Assembly (NCBI RefSeq): GCF_024713975.1
Contig: NC_091116.1
Coordinates: 13,870,682-13,934,681, forward strand
Length of the DNA stretch: 64,000 nucleotides
From: Paralichthys olivaceus
Lineage: Eukaryota > Chordata > Actinopteri > Pleuronectiformes > Paralichthyidae
Direction of reading: 5' to 3'
The translations under genes were made by a program, and so were the position numbers. The notes under the pieces were generated by a model. It was not told the DNA's origin, did no database searches, and saw only the letters and a list, made by a program, of their open reading frames with translations. Positions 1 to 13,126 of the stretch are shown piece after piece. Positions within the stretch are counted from its first letter, which is position 1, and every line of letters begins with the position of its first letter.

Positions 1-2229
1 GCACGGTGGCCGGCCTGCCCTACCCCACCATCGCCTGGTACCACAACAGCAAACGCATCGAGGGCAGCGAGGAACGCAAAATGACCCAGTGTGAGTAAAT
101 AACGAGCAAAGATCAGCTGTTATTCTGAGGGGGGGGGGTGGAGATCGGAAATAAGAAATGTGGGCGTCTGTTCTTCAGACAGGGATGTCCACAATCTGGT
201 CATTCGGAGCGCTTGTCACGCTCATGGCGGCGTCTACAAGGCCGTCATCTCCAACCGAGTGGGCAAAGCCGCGTGCTACGCACATCTCTACATCTCAGGT
301 AACACCTCAGGTTTGACTCTGCTGTGACTCACATGAAATACGATAGAACATATTGATCGATTCATTTTCAAACAGACGTCGTCCCCGATCCTCCCGACGG
401 TCCTCCAGTGGTGGAGGCCGTCACAGGGAAGAATATTAGCTTGAGCTGGAAGAGACCGAAGAGGCTCGACTCTTCATTCGGTAAGAAAGTTTCACGAACG
501 TCAACGCATGATTATTTCCTCTGGTTTCATGACGAGGCTTTTGGAATTCCACGAAATGCAATATTTAATATACGACTAAAATCCGCCTCTGTCTTCATCT
601 TCATCTTCATCGTCTCACGGTGTCATCGTCCAGGGTGAGTCACTAAACAGTGCATGTGTCTGCAGATACCAGCTCTCTGCTGTACGTGGTCCAGCAGCAG
701 CCTCTGGGCTCTATCCAGTGGTCTGTCGTGGCCTCTAACCTGCGGGAGACCAACTACACCGTCACCTCCCTGTCAAAGGGGGTGCGCTACGCTTTCAGAG
801 TTCTGACGTCCACCGGCAAGACGCTGAGCAAACCGTCCCCGTCCACTGACCTGGTCCAGCTGCTGGACAGAGGTACTGCACGTGTTGTCCACCAAGAAGA
901 TAATATGAATGCACACTTTTAACTTTTCTAATCTGTGCAGGACCTTATCTGAGGAAGGCGCCCGTCATCCTGGACAAACCGGACGTCGTGTATGTCGTCG
1001 AGCACCAACCAGCGAGCGTCACCATCACGCTCAACCATGTGCACGCAGTCGTCACCTGGAAGAAGTGAGTTCTTCTGTTCCTCAAACGACAGGTTGAGGA
1101 AATGAGTCGGAGCTTTTGGTGAAAAAGCTTCAGGTCTTGATTGATGATCTGTAACTGTGATGGATTCTGCCGCTGTGTTCCTCAGGAGGGGGGTGGTGCT
1201 GGTCAACAGGCCGGGGGTGTACGAGATGAGCATGCCGGACGACGATCAGCACGCCCTGAAGCTCCAGAGGGTCAGGAGCACAGACGTCGGCCAGCTGGTG
1301 GTCACGGCCAGCAACCAGTTTGGCAGTGACCTCTGCACGCTTCAGCTGGCTATGGCGGGTCAGTTGAGCTCAGGCAGACAAACGTATGATGAATTGTTGA
1401 GCTGCAGAGTTTTGCTGTGACATCATCATCCTCACGGAGCTCCTACGTTAGCTGAACTTCAAATATTCAAGATGTGTTGCGGTTACATCAACTATGAATT
1501 GAGTCTTACTTCAATCTAAAAACATGAACTCTGCTGAACGTTCAGTTTCCTGTATTTCTTCTGTAGTGTCTCCTAAGTTTGAAACCATCATGGAGGACGT
1601 GGACGTGCACGTTGGGGAGACGTCCCGCTTGGCTGTCGTGGTTGAAGGGAAGCCAGACCCAGATATTCTGTGGTATAAGGTAGAAGGTTATATCTTTCAT
1701 TTCAAAAACAATGATTGTTTTAAATTCATTTTACAGTGTGACAGTGTGAAATCTAAATCCATTGTTCTGTGGCAGGACGACGTGCTTCTCTCTGAGAGCA
1801 GCCACTTCACATTCGTGTACGACGACCCGGAATATTCCCTCGTTGTTCTGAACGCCCGCCCCGATCACTCCGGCGTGTACACGTGCACCGCCAAGAACCT
1901 GGCCGCCTCCAACTCCTGCAAGGCTGAACTCACAGTTCACACAGGTCTGACATCAACACCAACACTCAAACACACAGTAACGGTCAACGGAAAGTAAAAG
2001 AGCTCTTTGAAACTTCAAAATTAGAGAAAAGTTCACATCACCACAAATAAAAGACGATTCTCTCCTTTTGGTTTCCATCGTATCAAACTGCTGACGCAGA
2101 TCACAGTCGTAGAAACTAGTACCTGCTGACAATTGCTCCTCTGAATCTGCACCATATGGGCGGGACCACGAGGTGTTGTTAGGCTACAAGATGCAGCCAT
2201 CTGTCACTATGCTGGCACACGTGCACGGC

Positions 2230-2269
<40 letters not shown>

Positions 2270-5200
2270 AAAAATGCTGATGTCCCTGCAGAGCGAAAAG
2301 AAGCGGCCGAACCAATGGAGGACGAGGGAACCATTCTGAGGAAGATGAGGCGTTTGACTGATTACTATGATATCCACAAAGAGATAGGGAGGTGAGTGTG
2401 TGTGTGTGTGTGTGCCTGTGTTTGTGTTGTCCTGCGTCCACACACAGCGAGGACGTCGTGTTTGGGAGCCGAGGCTTGTGGGAGGGGAGGAGGGGGAGTC
2501 ACACCAGCTCAACAACAGCAGTGACAGATGAGTCACCAGCCTGAGCAGAGTGAACACATTCAGACGACAGATGATTTGTTTTGGTCGGACTCGGAGGAGA
2601 CAGGAAGTCGCTCTGAGTTGTGGCGCAGTCGGAGCGTTAAAGCAGGAGGACGAGAAAAATGTGTTTCCCAGCTGATGTGAGCTGGTTAATTAAACCTGCA
2701 GGAAAAGTTCCAGAAAAGTTCCAGAGACACTGAGAGCATTCAATCACTGGAATGTTTTGTGACTGTTGGAATAAGTCTTTGTTGGTGTAATCGAATCAGA
2801 ATTAATGTCATTCCTGTTTAGGGGCGTCTTCTCCTACGTGAAGAGAGTGACTCAGAAGAAGGGAAAGGCCGAGTTTGCCGCCAAGTTCATTTCGGCGCGA
2901 GGGAAGAGGAAGGCGTCGGCCCTCAGAGAGATGGAGCTTCTGTCGGAGCTGGACAACGAGAGGGTTCTTTATTTCCACGACGCCTTCGAGAAGAAGGACG
3001 TGGTGGTGCTCATCACGGAGCTGTATCCCTTTATATTTAATGATGTTTTATCACAAACGTGTCACCGGCTCTCCTGCTGCACTGTTTTAGATTTGATGTG
3101 CTTCACCGTCGACCAAAAGTGCTCTTAACTTTATCTCAAGGACACTTTAGCTCCGAAGCATTAATCCTAATGTCCTCTGCGGCTCCCGGGAGGCGTGAAT
3201 GAAGCACAGCGCAGCTTCTTCTCTCTGACTCACCACCGACGAGTGGAATTAGCTGGAGGAAGGGATGTGTGGGAGTTTTTTTTGCTAATTTATAATTCAT
3301 CTCTCTTGCACTCGAGTCCCCCGCTCTGTCTTTTTCCTCAACTCCTGTGTGAAGATGTCACGAGGAGTTTCTTGAGAGAATGGCCAAGAAAACCACCGTC
3401 ATGGAGCAGGAGGTTTGTGCGTCCCTGCCGACCGCACTGCGCTAACATTATGTAACATGACGACTTTTAAATTCACTCCCTGATGCTTCTCCACAGATCC
3501 GCTGCAGCGTTCAGCAGGTGTTGGAGGGTCTTCGTTATCTCCACCAGAAAAACATTGCCCACCTCGATGTGAAGGTACTTCCTGCTTCATCAACAGTATT
3601 TCATCAAGAGCGATACGAGTTGTTAACGTTATTGTTGTGGGTTCACCCGCTCGCCCCCAGCCCGAGAATATTTTAATGGCAAGTCCAGGGAGGGACCAGA
3701 TCCGAATTTGTGACTTTGGAAATGCCATAAAACTGGAGACGTCGGAGGAGTACTACTGCAAATACGGCACGCCGGAGTACATCGCACCAGAGATCGTTAA
3801 CCAAACTCCAGTTTCCACGGCAACAGACATATGGTGAGCGACTAAACGCAACACGTGCTACCTGAAAAACCGTCAACCATCTTTACTTTATCTGTCTCGT
3901 TCTCCCGCAGGCCTGTCGGTGTCATCACTTACCTCTGGTACGTTACACAGATTAGTGACCGGAGTGTTTGTTCTTCACATCACGTGTATTTCTCTGCAGT
4001 TTCATAATCTGTCGTGTATTTACCACAGCCTGACGGGCGTGTCTCCGTTCGCCGGAGAGAACGACCGAGCCACTGCCTTGAACATCCGTAACTACAACGT
4101 GGCGTTTGAGGAGAGCATGTTTTCTGACCTCTGTAAAGAAGCAAAGGGATTTGTCATCAAACTCTTGGTGGTGGACCGACTGTAAGCGTCCTGACGACTC
4201 TGTATTTCACTCCATTTAACCGTGTCCGCGATCCGTCCTCATGACAATGTTTTTCTCTGTCGTAGGAGGCCGAGTGCAGCCGAGTGCCTGCGCCATCCTT
4301 GGTTCAAGGTGAACTACCACTCTCCTCTAATGTTTCAGCGTCTCACTGGATTTATATCTCCACTCAGGTTAATGGTGTGTGCTTCCGTCTTTGTGTCCTG
4401 CAGTCACCGACGAACAAGAGCATCAGTACGGCCATGCTGAAGCAAGTTTTATCAAGGAGGCGATGGCAGGTAAGACACCGTGGATCGTGGATCAGTACTT
4501 GACTTGTGGACATGAAGGTCTGAGACTTTTAAAGCACGTACACGATGGAGGCTTCAACAGAAACGCAGCTCATTCACTTTGAATTTTGATGCTTTGATGA
4601 TCTGCACTGTGTTCAAATCACATACATACATGTAAAACTGGGTTTGGTCGTTAAGGCCTGAGATGAGCATTCAAAAGGGGAACAAACACTATGAGTCAGA
4701 TCTAGTTCACTCGTCCATGCCTCATGCAGTCTACTGTTGCTTTGTTCCAGCGTTCCCTCATCAGCCATAAAGCCAAGATGATTATGCGTTCGATCCCGGA
4801 GCTCCTGAATGACTCATCCAGCCACGTCTCCATCGCTGTGGCACGACATTTAAAAGAAGGCTCCCCACCGCTGTCCTCCTCCTCTGACTCAGACGCAGAC
4901 GTAGACGAGCTTCCCTTCATTCCTATGCCACTGTCCATGGTCTTCTCCGGGTCCAGGGTCTCCCTTAACGAGATCCCAGGGGAGGAAGACGGTCCAGGAT
5001 GGCCCAGTGTCGCCACTGATGGGACAAGGAAAGTGGACAATTTAGATAGAACTAGTCCGAGAGCAGCAGCTGGGAAAGGTTTGACTGATCAAGAGCAAAC
5101 TCCAAATGGGGAGAAAACAGAAAAGTCAAAACGAGTTCCTCTGAAAAAAGGATCAAGTGTGGAGTCCGACGAATCAGAGACAAAATCCAGGAGGGCGACC

Positions 5201-8200
5201 ATGAGGAGAGGAAGTTCTGCTGACTCAGCACTGCTGCTCCACATTGACCCAGAAGAGGAAAAGGCCAACGAGGACTCAGAAGCAAGTAACAAGAGTCTGA
5301 AAAAGGCTGTTTCCATGGAGCTACCCAATCGCAGCCCAAGTCCTGGAGCGGCAAAGTTAAGCCAGGAGGATTATGCTCTGAAACTGGAGCTGATGAGACA
5401 GCGGCTGCTCAGGGGAGGAAGCGTGGACAAAAAGATGAGCGGCCTGCGAGGGCCCTTGTTTGAAACACTGGGTATGGACGATCAGAGGCAAACGGGATCT
5501 TTAGATCGAAATCTGAGGAGATCCAGAGCAGCGCCGCCAACATTCACCAGAGCAGCGTCTTCTGAGACTCCTGGCGAGGACACACCAAAGACCAAAGTGT
5601 TTCGCAAAAGCTCCTCCTTCACTCAAGGGGATTCTGAACCAATGCCGCTGCACCGCCGGTTCGGAGCACCCTTAGAGATCCCATCTGTGGGCGGTGGGAG
5701 CATAGAAGGGAAAAAGCTCCAGGAGGCGACCTCGATGTCCGCACTCACAGAACAAACCACACTGGAGTCTGTGTCTACCTCCCCCACAGAGAAAGACTCG
5801 TTTAAACTCCCGACGAGAGGAGTGGACCAACAGCAGAAACAGAACAATGTGAGAGAACACGAGGAAACAGAGAAAAGGACCAAAACCCAGTTAGAACTAA
5901 TAGAAGGAGTCGAACCTGAGTCCAGATCGCCCTCTGTAGTCACTCCCATTATTGTGATAGAGGAGGAGGATGAGCAAGACGACAGGAAGGAGAACCCGGA
6001 GTTACATGTTAGTGAGAATGATGCGAGAAAGGATGAGACGACATCTGCTGATGAAAGAGTCGCTCACGGTGTTTCAGGAGCGATTCAAACATCTGGAACA
6101 TCCAAAGACCCTGCAGCTACTTTGAGGCCAAATGGTACAGATCTCCCTGCATTTCCTGAACATCCAGCAGTGTTTGCCAAAGTCGCAAGTGCTGACCGAT
6201 CTCCTGCGTCTGTTTCCACGTCGTCAAATCCGGATCTTGCTGCCGCGGCGCGCCAGCCCGTGCTCAGAACCGACATCAAGGACATTGACTCAGAAGAGGT
6301 GTTTGAAGCCAGGTTTAAGAAACGAGAGTCGTCTTTGACCCGCGGACTCAGAAAGTTGACCAGAAACAAATCAGAGGAGAGATCCCCGGGCCTGAGCCGC
6401 AAGGCAGCGGAGGGGGGTGAAGAGGTTTACAGGCCGGGTGCGAGGGGAGCGCCTCTAGAAGTGGTTTCCAAGGGACTGCAGGAGAAATCCAAGTCTGTTC
6501 AAGATTTAAGAGACGAAGACAAGGAGACAGGACTCGGACGCATTGGGAGGTTTTCCTTGCGGGGGAAGAAATCAGTATCTGTTGATAAGAAGGGGGAGAA
6601 GCCAAAAGAGGAAAAGAGTCAGGATGTGCAGGAATCTGTCGGCAAGAGGGTTTCGTGGGCCCTCGGCCGCAGCAAGTCCCTGGACACGAAGGAGCTGAAA
6701 AGTGCAGAGAGGGAGCAAAGAAAAGCTGATGAGTCCACGGTTTCTTCTATGAGGCGCAAGTTTGAGTCCAAAGTGGCCGGAATTTCTGCCAAAATAAGGA
6801 CGCAGTCGGAGGAGAGGAAGGATAAAGATGCTGAAGGAAGTCAGAAAGACCTGGCGCTGAAGGCGGACTTAAAAAGAGTCACAGACTCCCCCGTCCTGGC
6901 CATGCGACAGAAGTTTGAGAACAAAGTGGCAGAAATATCCACAAAGATCCGCAGTCAGTCTGAGGAGAGGAAGGGAGAAGCAGAGGGGAAGAGGACGCCG
7001 CTGTTTACTCGCCACCGTCACTCCCAATCTGAGGGGCGGGGCCCCCAAGCAATGGGCATCCCTGAGAATCAACTGGCCAAACAGGCCGGCTCCGGCGCTT
7101 CCAAAGAATCCATTGAATCCACGTCGAGCTTCCAATCTGAAAAAGCCTCGGAGAGCGACAGGCGATCACGGTGGGACAGGTGGGGTTTGACAAGAGGCAA
7201 GAAAGACAAAACTCCCTCTCAGTCTGATCTGCCCTCGTCCGTCCCCAAAGAGGAGGGGTTGTCGAACAGCCAGCAGTTCATCCGCTCTGCGTCCGACTTC
7301 GCTCCCGTGTTCCACATCAAGCTGAAGGACCACATCTTATCGGAGGGGGACCCTGTGACGCTCAGCTGCCTTCCTGCTGGAAGCCCACATCCAGAAATCA
7401 CATGGATGAAAGGTAACGACATTTATGGTGGTTTGATGCAGAAGCTGAGGCTCAGTTTCTAATTCTATTGTTCTTATTCCAGATCGTAAATCTCTGGAGG
7501 TGGATGACAGGATCAACCTGATCTCTCACCCCGATGGCAGACAGCTTCTTACGATCATGAAGTCGAGCCGGAGGGACACTGGGATTTACGAATGTGTAGC
7601 TACCAACCCGATCGCTACTACCACCACCTCCTGCACGCTCTCCATAGCTAGTAGGGTTTCATACGTTCTCCATCTTTGCACAGTCTATGATTGGTTGTGT
7701 GTTTCTGTACGCCCGTGTCCACTCACCTGGTTTACCCCCCTCCTCTTATTTTGTTGAAGGTGTCCCAAAGCGGCCGGGGACCCCTGAAATCCCTCAGACG
7801 TACAACAACACGGCCCTGGTGCTGTGGAAACCAGCCGACAGCAAGTCGCCCTGCAGCTACACGCTCGAGAGGAAAACAGAGGGTGAGAGAGGTTTTCTCT
7901 TTTTCTTTTTTAAATGAGTCCAGAAGCTTTAGGGCGTCGTTCACTTCCCCTGAGTGTGATTGGAGATTTTAAACCAACAGATTCAGTTTCAGTGTCTGAA
8001 AAAGGACAAAGTAAATCTGCATGTGGACAAAACTAAATGATCCACAAAGACACAGAAGACAGTGCTGCTGTCATTGTGCACGATGAATCATCTTCCTCAT
8101 CCTCATCATCTCATGGTGCACGAAGAGTAGAACCACACAGACTTTTCTTTTTTCAGCAGATAAACCGAGCACAACACTTTTTATTTTATTATTTCCAGCT

Positions 8201-10715
8201 TTTGAATTTTTGCCTCAGTTATTAGTTTGACAACAGCACCCTCCTGTGTTGTCATGGGTGAACTACAATAGACCAGTTGCATCTCAAGCTGCTGATGAAC
8301 TACTTCTCTCTCTTTTGAACGTGTGATATGAACTTCTCTCTGCTCTCTCTCTCCTCTCTGCTGTGCAGGAGATTCAAAGTGGCTGAGCGTAGCGACCAGA
8401 GTTGTTGACTGCTACTACAACGTCACAAACCTGCCTCCAGGGGGCGCCTTCAGGTTCCGTGTCTCCTGCGTCAACAAGGCGGGACAGGGGCCACACAGCA
8501 ACTCCTCCGCTCCAGTGCGCCTGGGCTCCGCAGGTATTTAATTAAACCTCGAATGTGGAACGTACCACAGGAATCACTCTGGGCTGTTTGGTTTTTAATG
8601 AAGGAGCGTGACACGTGATGAAAAGCATCCATGTTTGTTTTCTCAGATGGCGGTCCGTCACCCACTGTCGCTGTCGTAAAAACTGTCCCGACACCACCTG
8701 AACCCGCGGCCCCATCTTCAGTGGCCGTGCCTCCGGTCAAACCAGTCCACAGTGCTCCCAGGGTGACGGTCTCCACCATCCCCTCTCCGAGGGATCCAGC
8801 GCCCCCAGCAGTGGTGACGCCCACCCCTGCGTCCTCTCTGCCCTCCAGCGACGCAGCGAGCGCTCCCCCAGCAGCAGAGCAGCCTCACAAGACGACCTCC
8901 AGTCTTCCTTCTTCACCCACAGTCAAACCCCCTCCGACCTTTGTCCTCCCCAAACCCCAGAGTCCAGTAAACGTGGTGACCCCGATGACCCAGACCCCAC
9001 CCATATCGCCGCCACCTCCGCTTGTAACCCCGCCTTCAACTCCCACAAAACCAGCCGTGGCCTCTGTGCCCTCGTACGTTCCCACCGCCACCATCACCGC
9101 TCGGGTGGCGCCGTCTCCTGTCTCCTTTACCCCCCCAGTGCTCCAGACGTCCAGTTTGAGCCCCATCGCTGAAGGGGCCCGCACCCCGACCAGAGGGACC
9201 CCGTCAGGACGCACCACGCCCTCCACCGCCCTCCGGCAGGGGGTCCCGCAGAAACCTTACACCTTCCTGGATGAGAAAGTCAGGTGAGAGAGACACTGGA
9301 ACAGAATCACCGGTTCGTCTTCAGTCTGTGTGTTTAGTGTTCGATGAACGCTCGCGCCTCATGCGATGAAGCCCCGGTTCAGATGATTGTTTTGTTTCTC
9401 AGAGGTCGTTTTGGCGTGATTCGGGAGTGTCGAGAGAACGCCACGGGTAAAATCTACATGGCGAAGATCATTCCCTACAGTCAGGAAAACAAGCAGGACA
9501 TCCTGAAGGAGTACGAGATCCTGAAATCGCTTCACAATGAAAAGGTGATGGCGCTGCACGAAGCCTACGTCACGCCGCGCTACCTGGTGCTGGTGGCGGA
9601 GTACTGCACCGGCAAAGAGCTGCTGTACAGCCTGATCGACAGGTAGGAGGGTGGACATGTCGCCTCACTCTGAGAAACACGACTTAAAGTCATACGTTGC
9701 ACTCCTCAGGTTCCGTTTCTCCGAGGACGACGTGGTGGGGTACCTGGTCCAGATCCTCCAGGGCGTCGAGTACCTGCACAATCGCCGCGTCCTCCACCTG
9801 GACCTCAAGCCCGACAACATCCTGGTGACCAACCTCAACGCCATCAAGATCGTGGACTTTGGGAGCGCGCAGACCTTCAACCCCCTCAGCCTCAAACACC
9901 GAGACTCAGGAGCAGGAACGCTGGATTACATGGGTGAGGACGAGAGCGAACGACGACTCCGCCGCGTTGAAAATCATTCTTTACTTTTCTGACCTTCCTG
10001 TCTTGTCCTCTGATCCAAGCTCCTGAGATGGTGAAAGGGGAAGTGGTCGGTCCGCCTGCCGACATGTGGACTGTCGGAGTCGTCACCTTCATCATGTAGG
10101 TGGAACGTCGAGACTCGTGTTTGTTGGTGAACATTACAACAAGAGACGGATATTCATTCAATATATTGTCTGTGTTCACCACCAGGCTCAGCGGTCGACT
10201 GCCCTTCGAAGATAAAGACCCTCAACAGGTCGAATCCAAAATCCTGATGGCGAAGTTTGACCCAACTAAACTTTATCCAAACGTGTCCCAAAGTGCCTCC
10301 GCCTTCCTCAAGAAGATGCTGAGCAGTTACCCGTGGTGAGACGTCCCGTCCGACTCATGCACTACATCCGCATCCGCGTTTATCTTTGCAGTTCGGAAAA
10401 CTTTTATTTTACAGAGTAAACAGGATAGCTGTGTATTTATGTGTATTTTAAATGTGTGTGTGTGTGTGTGTGTTCAGGGCGCGCTCCACCACACGAGACT
10501 GCTTCACTCACGCCTGGCTGCAGGATTCGTACCTGATGAAGCTGAGGAGACAAACTCTCACCTTCTCCTCCGGCCGACTCAAAGAGTTCCTGGTGGAACA
10601 ACAGTGCCGTCGCTCAGAGGGCGCCACCAAGCACAAAGTGCTGCTGCGGACCTACCAGAGCTCGCCCCAGTCCGCGGCGCCCGCGACTGCACCGCACGTC
10701 CCCAGCCCAAAGTGA
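1..10715 (+). CDS. speg: Striated muscle preferentially expressed protein kinase (SPEG), 3' portion
   Basis: Giant muscle Ig-superfamily kinase of the junctional membrane/triad region (family knowledge). The 5' part lies outside the window. Coding exons: 1-90, 179-298, 376-480, 666-872, 941-1064, 1186-1358, 1567-1679, 1776-1944, 2292-2391, 2822-3022, 3355-3412, 3497-3574, 3661-3833, 3911-3937, 4029-4181, 4266-4308, 4404-4469, 4751-7412, 7483-7650, 7760-7882, 8369-8533, 8647-9283, 9403-9642, 9710-9933, 10020-10095, 10186-10335, 10478-10715. All junctions are GT-AG and the frame stays open for 2226 codons to TGA. Order: Ig, FnIII, Ig domains, kinase 1 (HLDVKPEN, DFG, APE), a long Ser/Arg/Glu-rich linker in one 2.66-kb exon, Ig, FnIII, a Pro/Thr-rich segment, kinase 2 ([14 protein letters not shown]), short tail. 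Both kinases keep the ATP-site lysine, catalytic Asp and DFG, so both look active. This Ig-Fn-kinase-linker-Ig-Fn-kinase order separates SPEG from obscurin and titin. Confidence 0.95.
2822..4308 (+). other. speg: SPEG kinase domain 1 (exons)
   Basis: First protein kinase domain, in eight exons. The glycine loop reads [10 protein letters not shown]; the VAIK-type lysine is in FAAKF; the helix C Glu is in REMELL. The catalytic loop HLDVK|PEN is split by an intron at 3574/3661. DFG is followed by GNAIKLE, then the GTPEYIAPE activation-segment end. The junction 3022/3355 joins CT to A, giving [13 protein letters not shown]. The acceptor at 3354 has a poor pyrimidine tract but is the only one that keeps the frame. 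The HRD arginine is Leu, as in other titin/MLCK-like kinases. Confidence 0.9.
9403..10600 (+). other. speg: SPEG kinase domain 2 (exons)
   Basis: Second, C-terminal kinase domain in five exons. The glycine loop region is [10 protein letters not shown] and the ATP lysine is in YMAKII. The catalytic loop is [16 protein letters not shown] carries the Mg-binding Asp, and DYM|APEM is split at 9933/10020. The domain ends near HAWLQDSY, leaving a tail of about 60 residues before TGA at 10713-10715. Confidence 0.9.
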
Positions 10716-11229
10716 AGCCACGCACCAGAACTCCAACGTTCTTCATCCCGACTCCTCGCTGCGTGAGAAGCGGACGCCCAGGTGAACACAGTGAACAGGA
10801 GGACACCTGGATACGATGATGTCCAGTGGGAGGACAGTCACCTGTGATTAATGGGATTCTGCAAACAGGAAGAGGGACGGACAGAGCCGCAGACCGCCGT
10901 GACGTCCGAACGCTTCAGGTTCAGACGCTGAGAGGACGCAGGATGTTCAGTTTGTTATTTTACCATTGCACATTTTCTCATGTGGTGAATGTTTGAATTG
11001 CACACGGACATTTGGTTTGGGATAAACACTGGTCTCCACTCTGCACCTTCAGCCCGGGACACGTGTGTCGTCAGTCACCCACTTAAGTAGTGAACAACTC
11101 ATGTGAATGTATCACGACTGAAGCTGCTAATTTATTTTCACATTAACTTTCATATATTTTAAAACTCAAAACCAAAAATATTCTTTCTCTTCTTCGGAAC
11201 TGTTTACTTTTTCCATGTTAAGTTATTTG

Positions 11230-11263
<34 letters not shown>

Positions 11264-11880
11264 TGTGTGAGCGAGCGAGAGCATCTTGGATTCACCTTCC
11301 GAACAATGAAAATAGAAATAAGGCGTGTCTTTGTGGTGTTAGGTCTCACACACGAGCTGTGTAAAGCAGAGTTAGGAATTTGTGGTGCAACTTCTCGTTC
11401 TGTGGTTAAAACTTTATCTGTGACGCGACTATGAATCGTAGACGTAGATGACGTTTTACTTTGAAAGGTCTCGCACACACTGGTACATTACTGTTGTGTG
11501 TCGGTGCGGCCCATCGTTGGTCCGGTGGCTTGAATCACGATCACCCAGTCAGTGCCTGAAGCGGATTAACATCCAAACTATTTATCTCGTGAACGTGTGT
11601 CTCCATCGGATCTGATTCACAACTGAATTTAAAACAATACTTACAAAGAGCAGACGGATTCTTACACACGTGCACACATTTATACACGCAAACACACGGT
11701 CCGTGTGTTGATGGAACGTCTCGTGTATTTGCTCTATCACAGTGTTCTTTTTTTTCTATGAATTTGGACGGTTGAAGATTTGTAAATGTACCAATTTGCT
11801 GTGTTTCTATGTGGACGATTTGACAATGTTTTTATGAGATAGTCTGTAATAAAATATTCATACAGTTGGAAATAAATGTA
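10716..11880 (+). other. speg: SPEG 3' untranslated region
   Basis: Non-coding sequence after the SPEG stop. It contains a (TG)n tract at about 11231-11263. It ends with two AATAAA hexamers at 11848-11853 and 11871-11876, the likely cleavage signals. No ORF here resembles a protein. Confidence 0.6.
11848..11876 (+). terminator. Polyadenylation signals for speg
   Basis: Two AATAAA hexamers lie 17 bases apart. A T-rich stretch follows at about 11897-11911, as expected for a downstream element. Confidence 0.55.
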
Positions 11881-12359
11881 AATGTCTCATGTTCTGCTTT
11901 TTTTTTTTTTACGCTGCTCGTCTTTTACGTCTTGACTTAAAGAGTGATTGAAGAATCAGGGTAGAGTTTACCAGAACAAAGAAAAATGATATGACAACTT
12001 AAAGTGCTAATTATTAATATTAAAGCAAATATTCTGGACAGATTTATGTATAAATCACATTTTACCCACATGTGGAGATGGATTTATTTTCTCTTCTTTA
12101 TATACTAAGTTGATATTAAACGTATATACACGGGTTTGAGTAACAATAAAGTAAATGTGCAGTAAAATAATGTGTACTTTAAGTACATGTAGTACATGTG
12201 CAGGACTGTAGTTTAGTAGTTAAAACATGTTTTATTCATCATTTCAACCAGAAAAGACCAAAATAAACAATAAATGAACACTAAACTAAAAGATTATAAG
12301 TTATAATTGTGTTATAGTTGTGTTATAGTTGTGTTATAAGTGAGTAAAGTAGAGCTGGT

Positions 12360-13126
12360 GTCAGAGCAACATGAATAAACTCCTCCAGAGACGCAGGCTG
12401 AACTTGTGGGACGCTCCCTGTCAACAGTCGGTTTCAAGGGAACCCGCCGCGCGTCAGTCTGCGCGTGTTTCAGCCAAACTTCAGCTTCTTCTGCGCTTCT
12501 TCACTTCGACCCAGCTCCGTCCGGAGTTCACCGGGTCTGCGGGGCGGAGGACGCTTCAGCCCGGAGGAGGCGTCAGCCCGGAGCTGCCCCCGACAACCAG
12601 GAGCCACACTTCGGCGGCGGCACCAGGAAGAACCGAGCCGAGCTTCAAACTTCACACCGTGCGTCAGGCTGCTGGCTTCAGCCGCTAGCTTCAGCTAGCT
12701 TAGCCAACTTCAGCTAACTCCAGCTAACTTAGCTAACTTCTAACTCCAGCTAACTCGGCTAACTCCGACTAACTCCAGCTAACTTCTGAGTTGGCTAAGT
12801 TAGTGAGCTAACTTTGAGCCACCGTGTTCCAGGTGTCGTAAGGGACCGTGGTTAAAGTGCCGGGCGGACGGAGGGCTCGCCCCGCAGCCATTCCTTCACT
12901 GCGCCACTGAAGAGGAGCGGGGAGCCTTGAAACCTCCATGTTTGGATGTTAACCTCCAGAGTGCAGCTCCACATCCAACCCGAGTCTCCGGCCCCCTGAC
13001 ACATGTGCTTCTGGCCGCGGAGCCGAGGCTGGGTCAACTCCCCCGGGCGGCGATGGACGAGCAGTAGCCGACTTCCCTCCGTGTTCCACCGCTTCGTGTA
13101 GAGAGAGAAGTCCGGAGCTGCACGAG
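12360..13126 (+). promoter_or_regulatory. ctdsp1: Probable ctdsp1 promoter and 5' UTR
   Basis: GC- and CpG-rich DNA from about 12400 to 13126 contrasts with the AT-rich 12.0-12.35 kb just before it and ends at the ctdsp1 ATG. A degenerate run of AGCTAACT-type units lies at 12683-12815. Short ORFs in the stretch are in several frames and resemble nothing. The transcription start itself cannot be placed from sequence. Upstream, 11.9-12.35 kb holds nothing I recognise. Confidence 0.5.

Noticed and set aside
2184-2557. Minus-strand ORFs over CA repeats within speg
   Set aside because: Microsatellite translation; the region is a speg intron and exon on the other strand.
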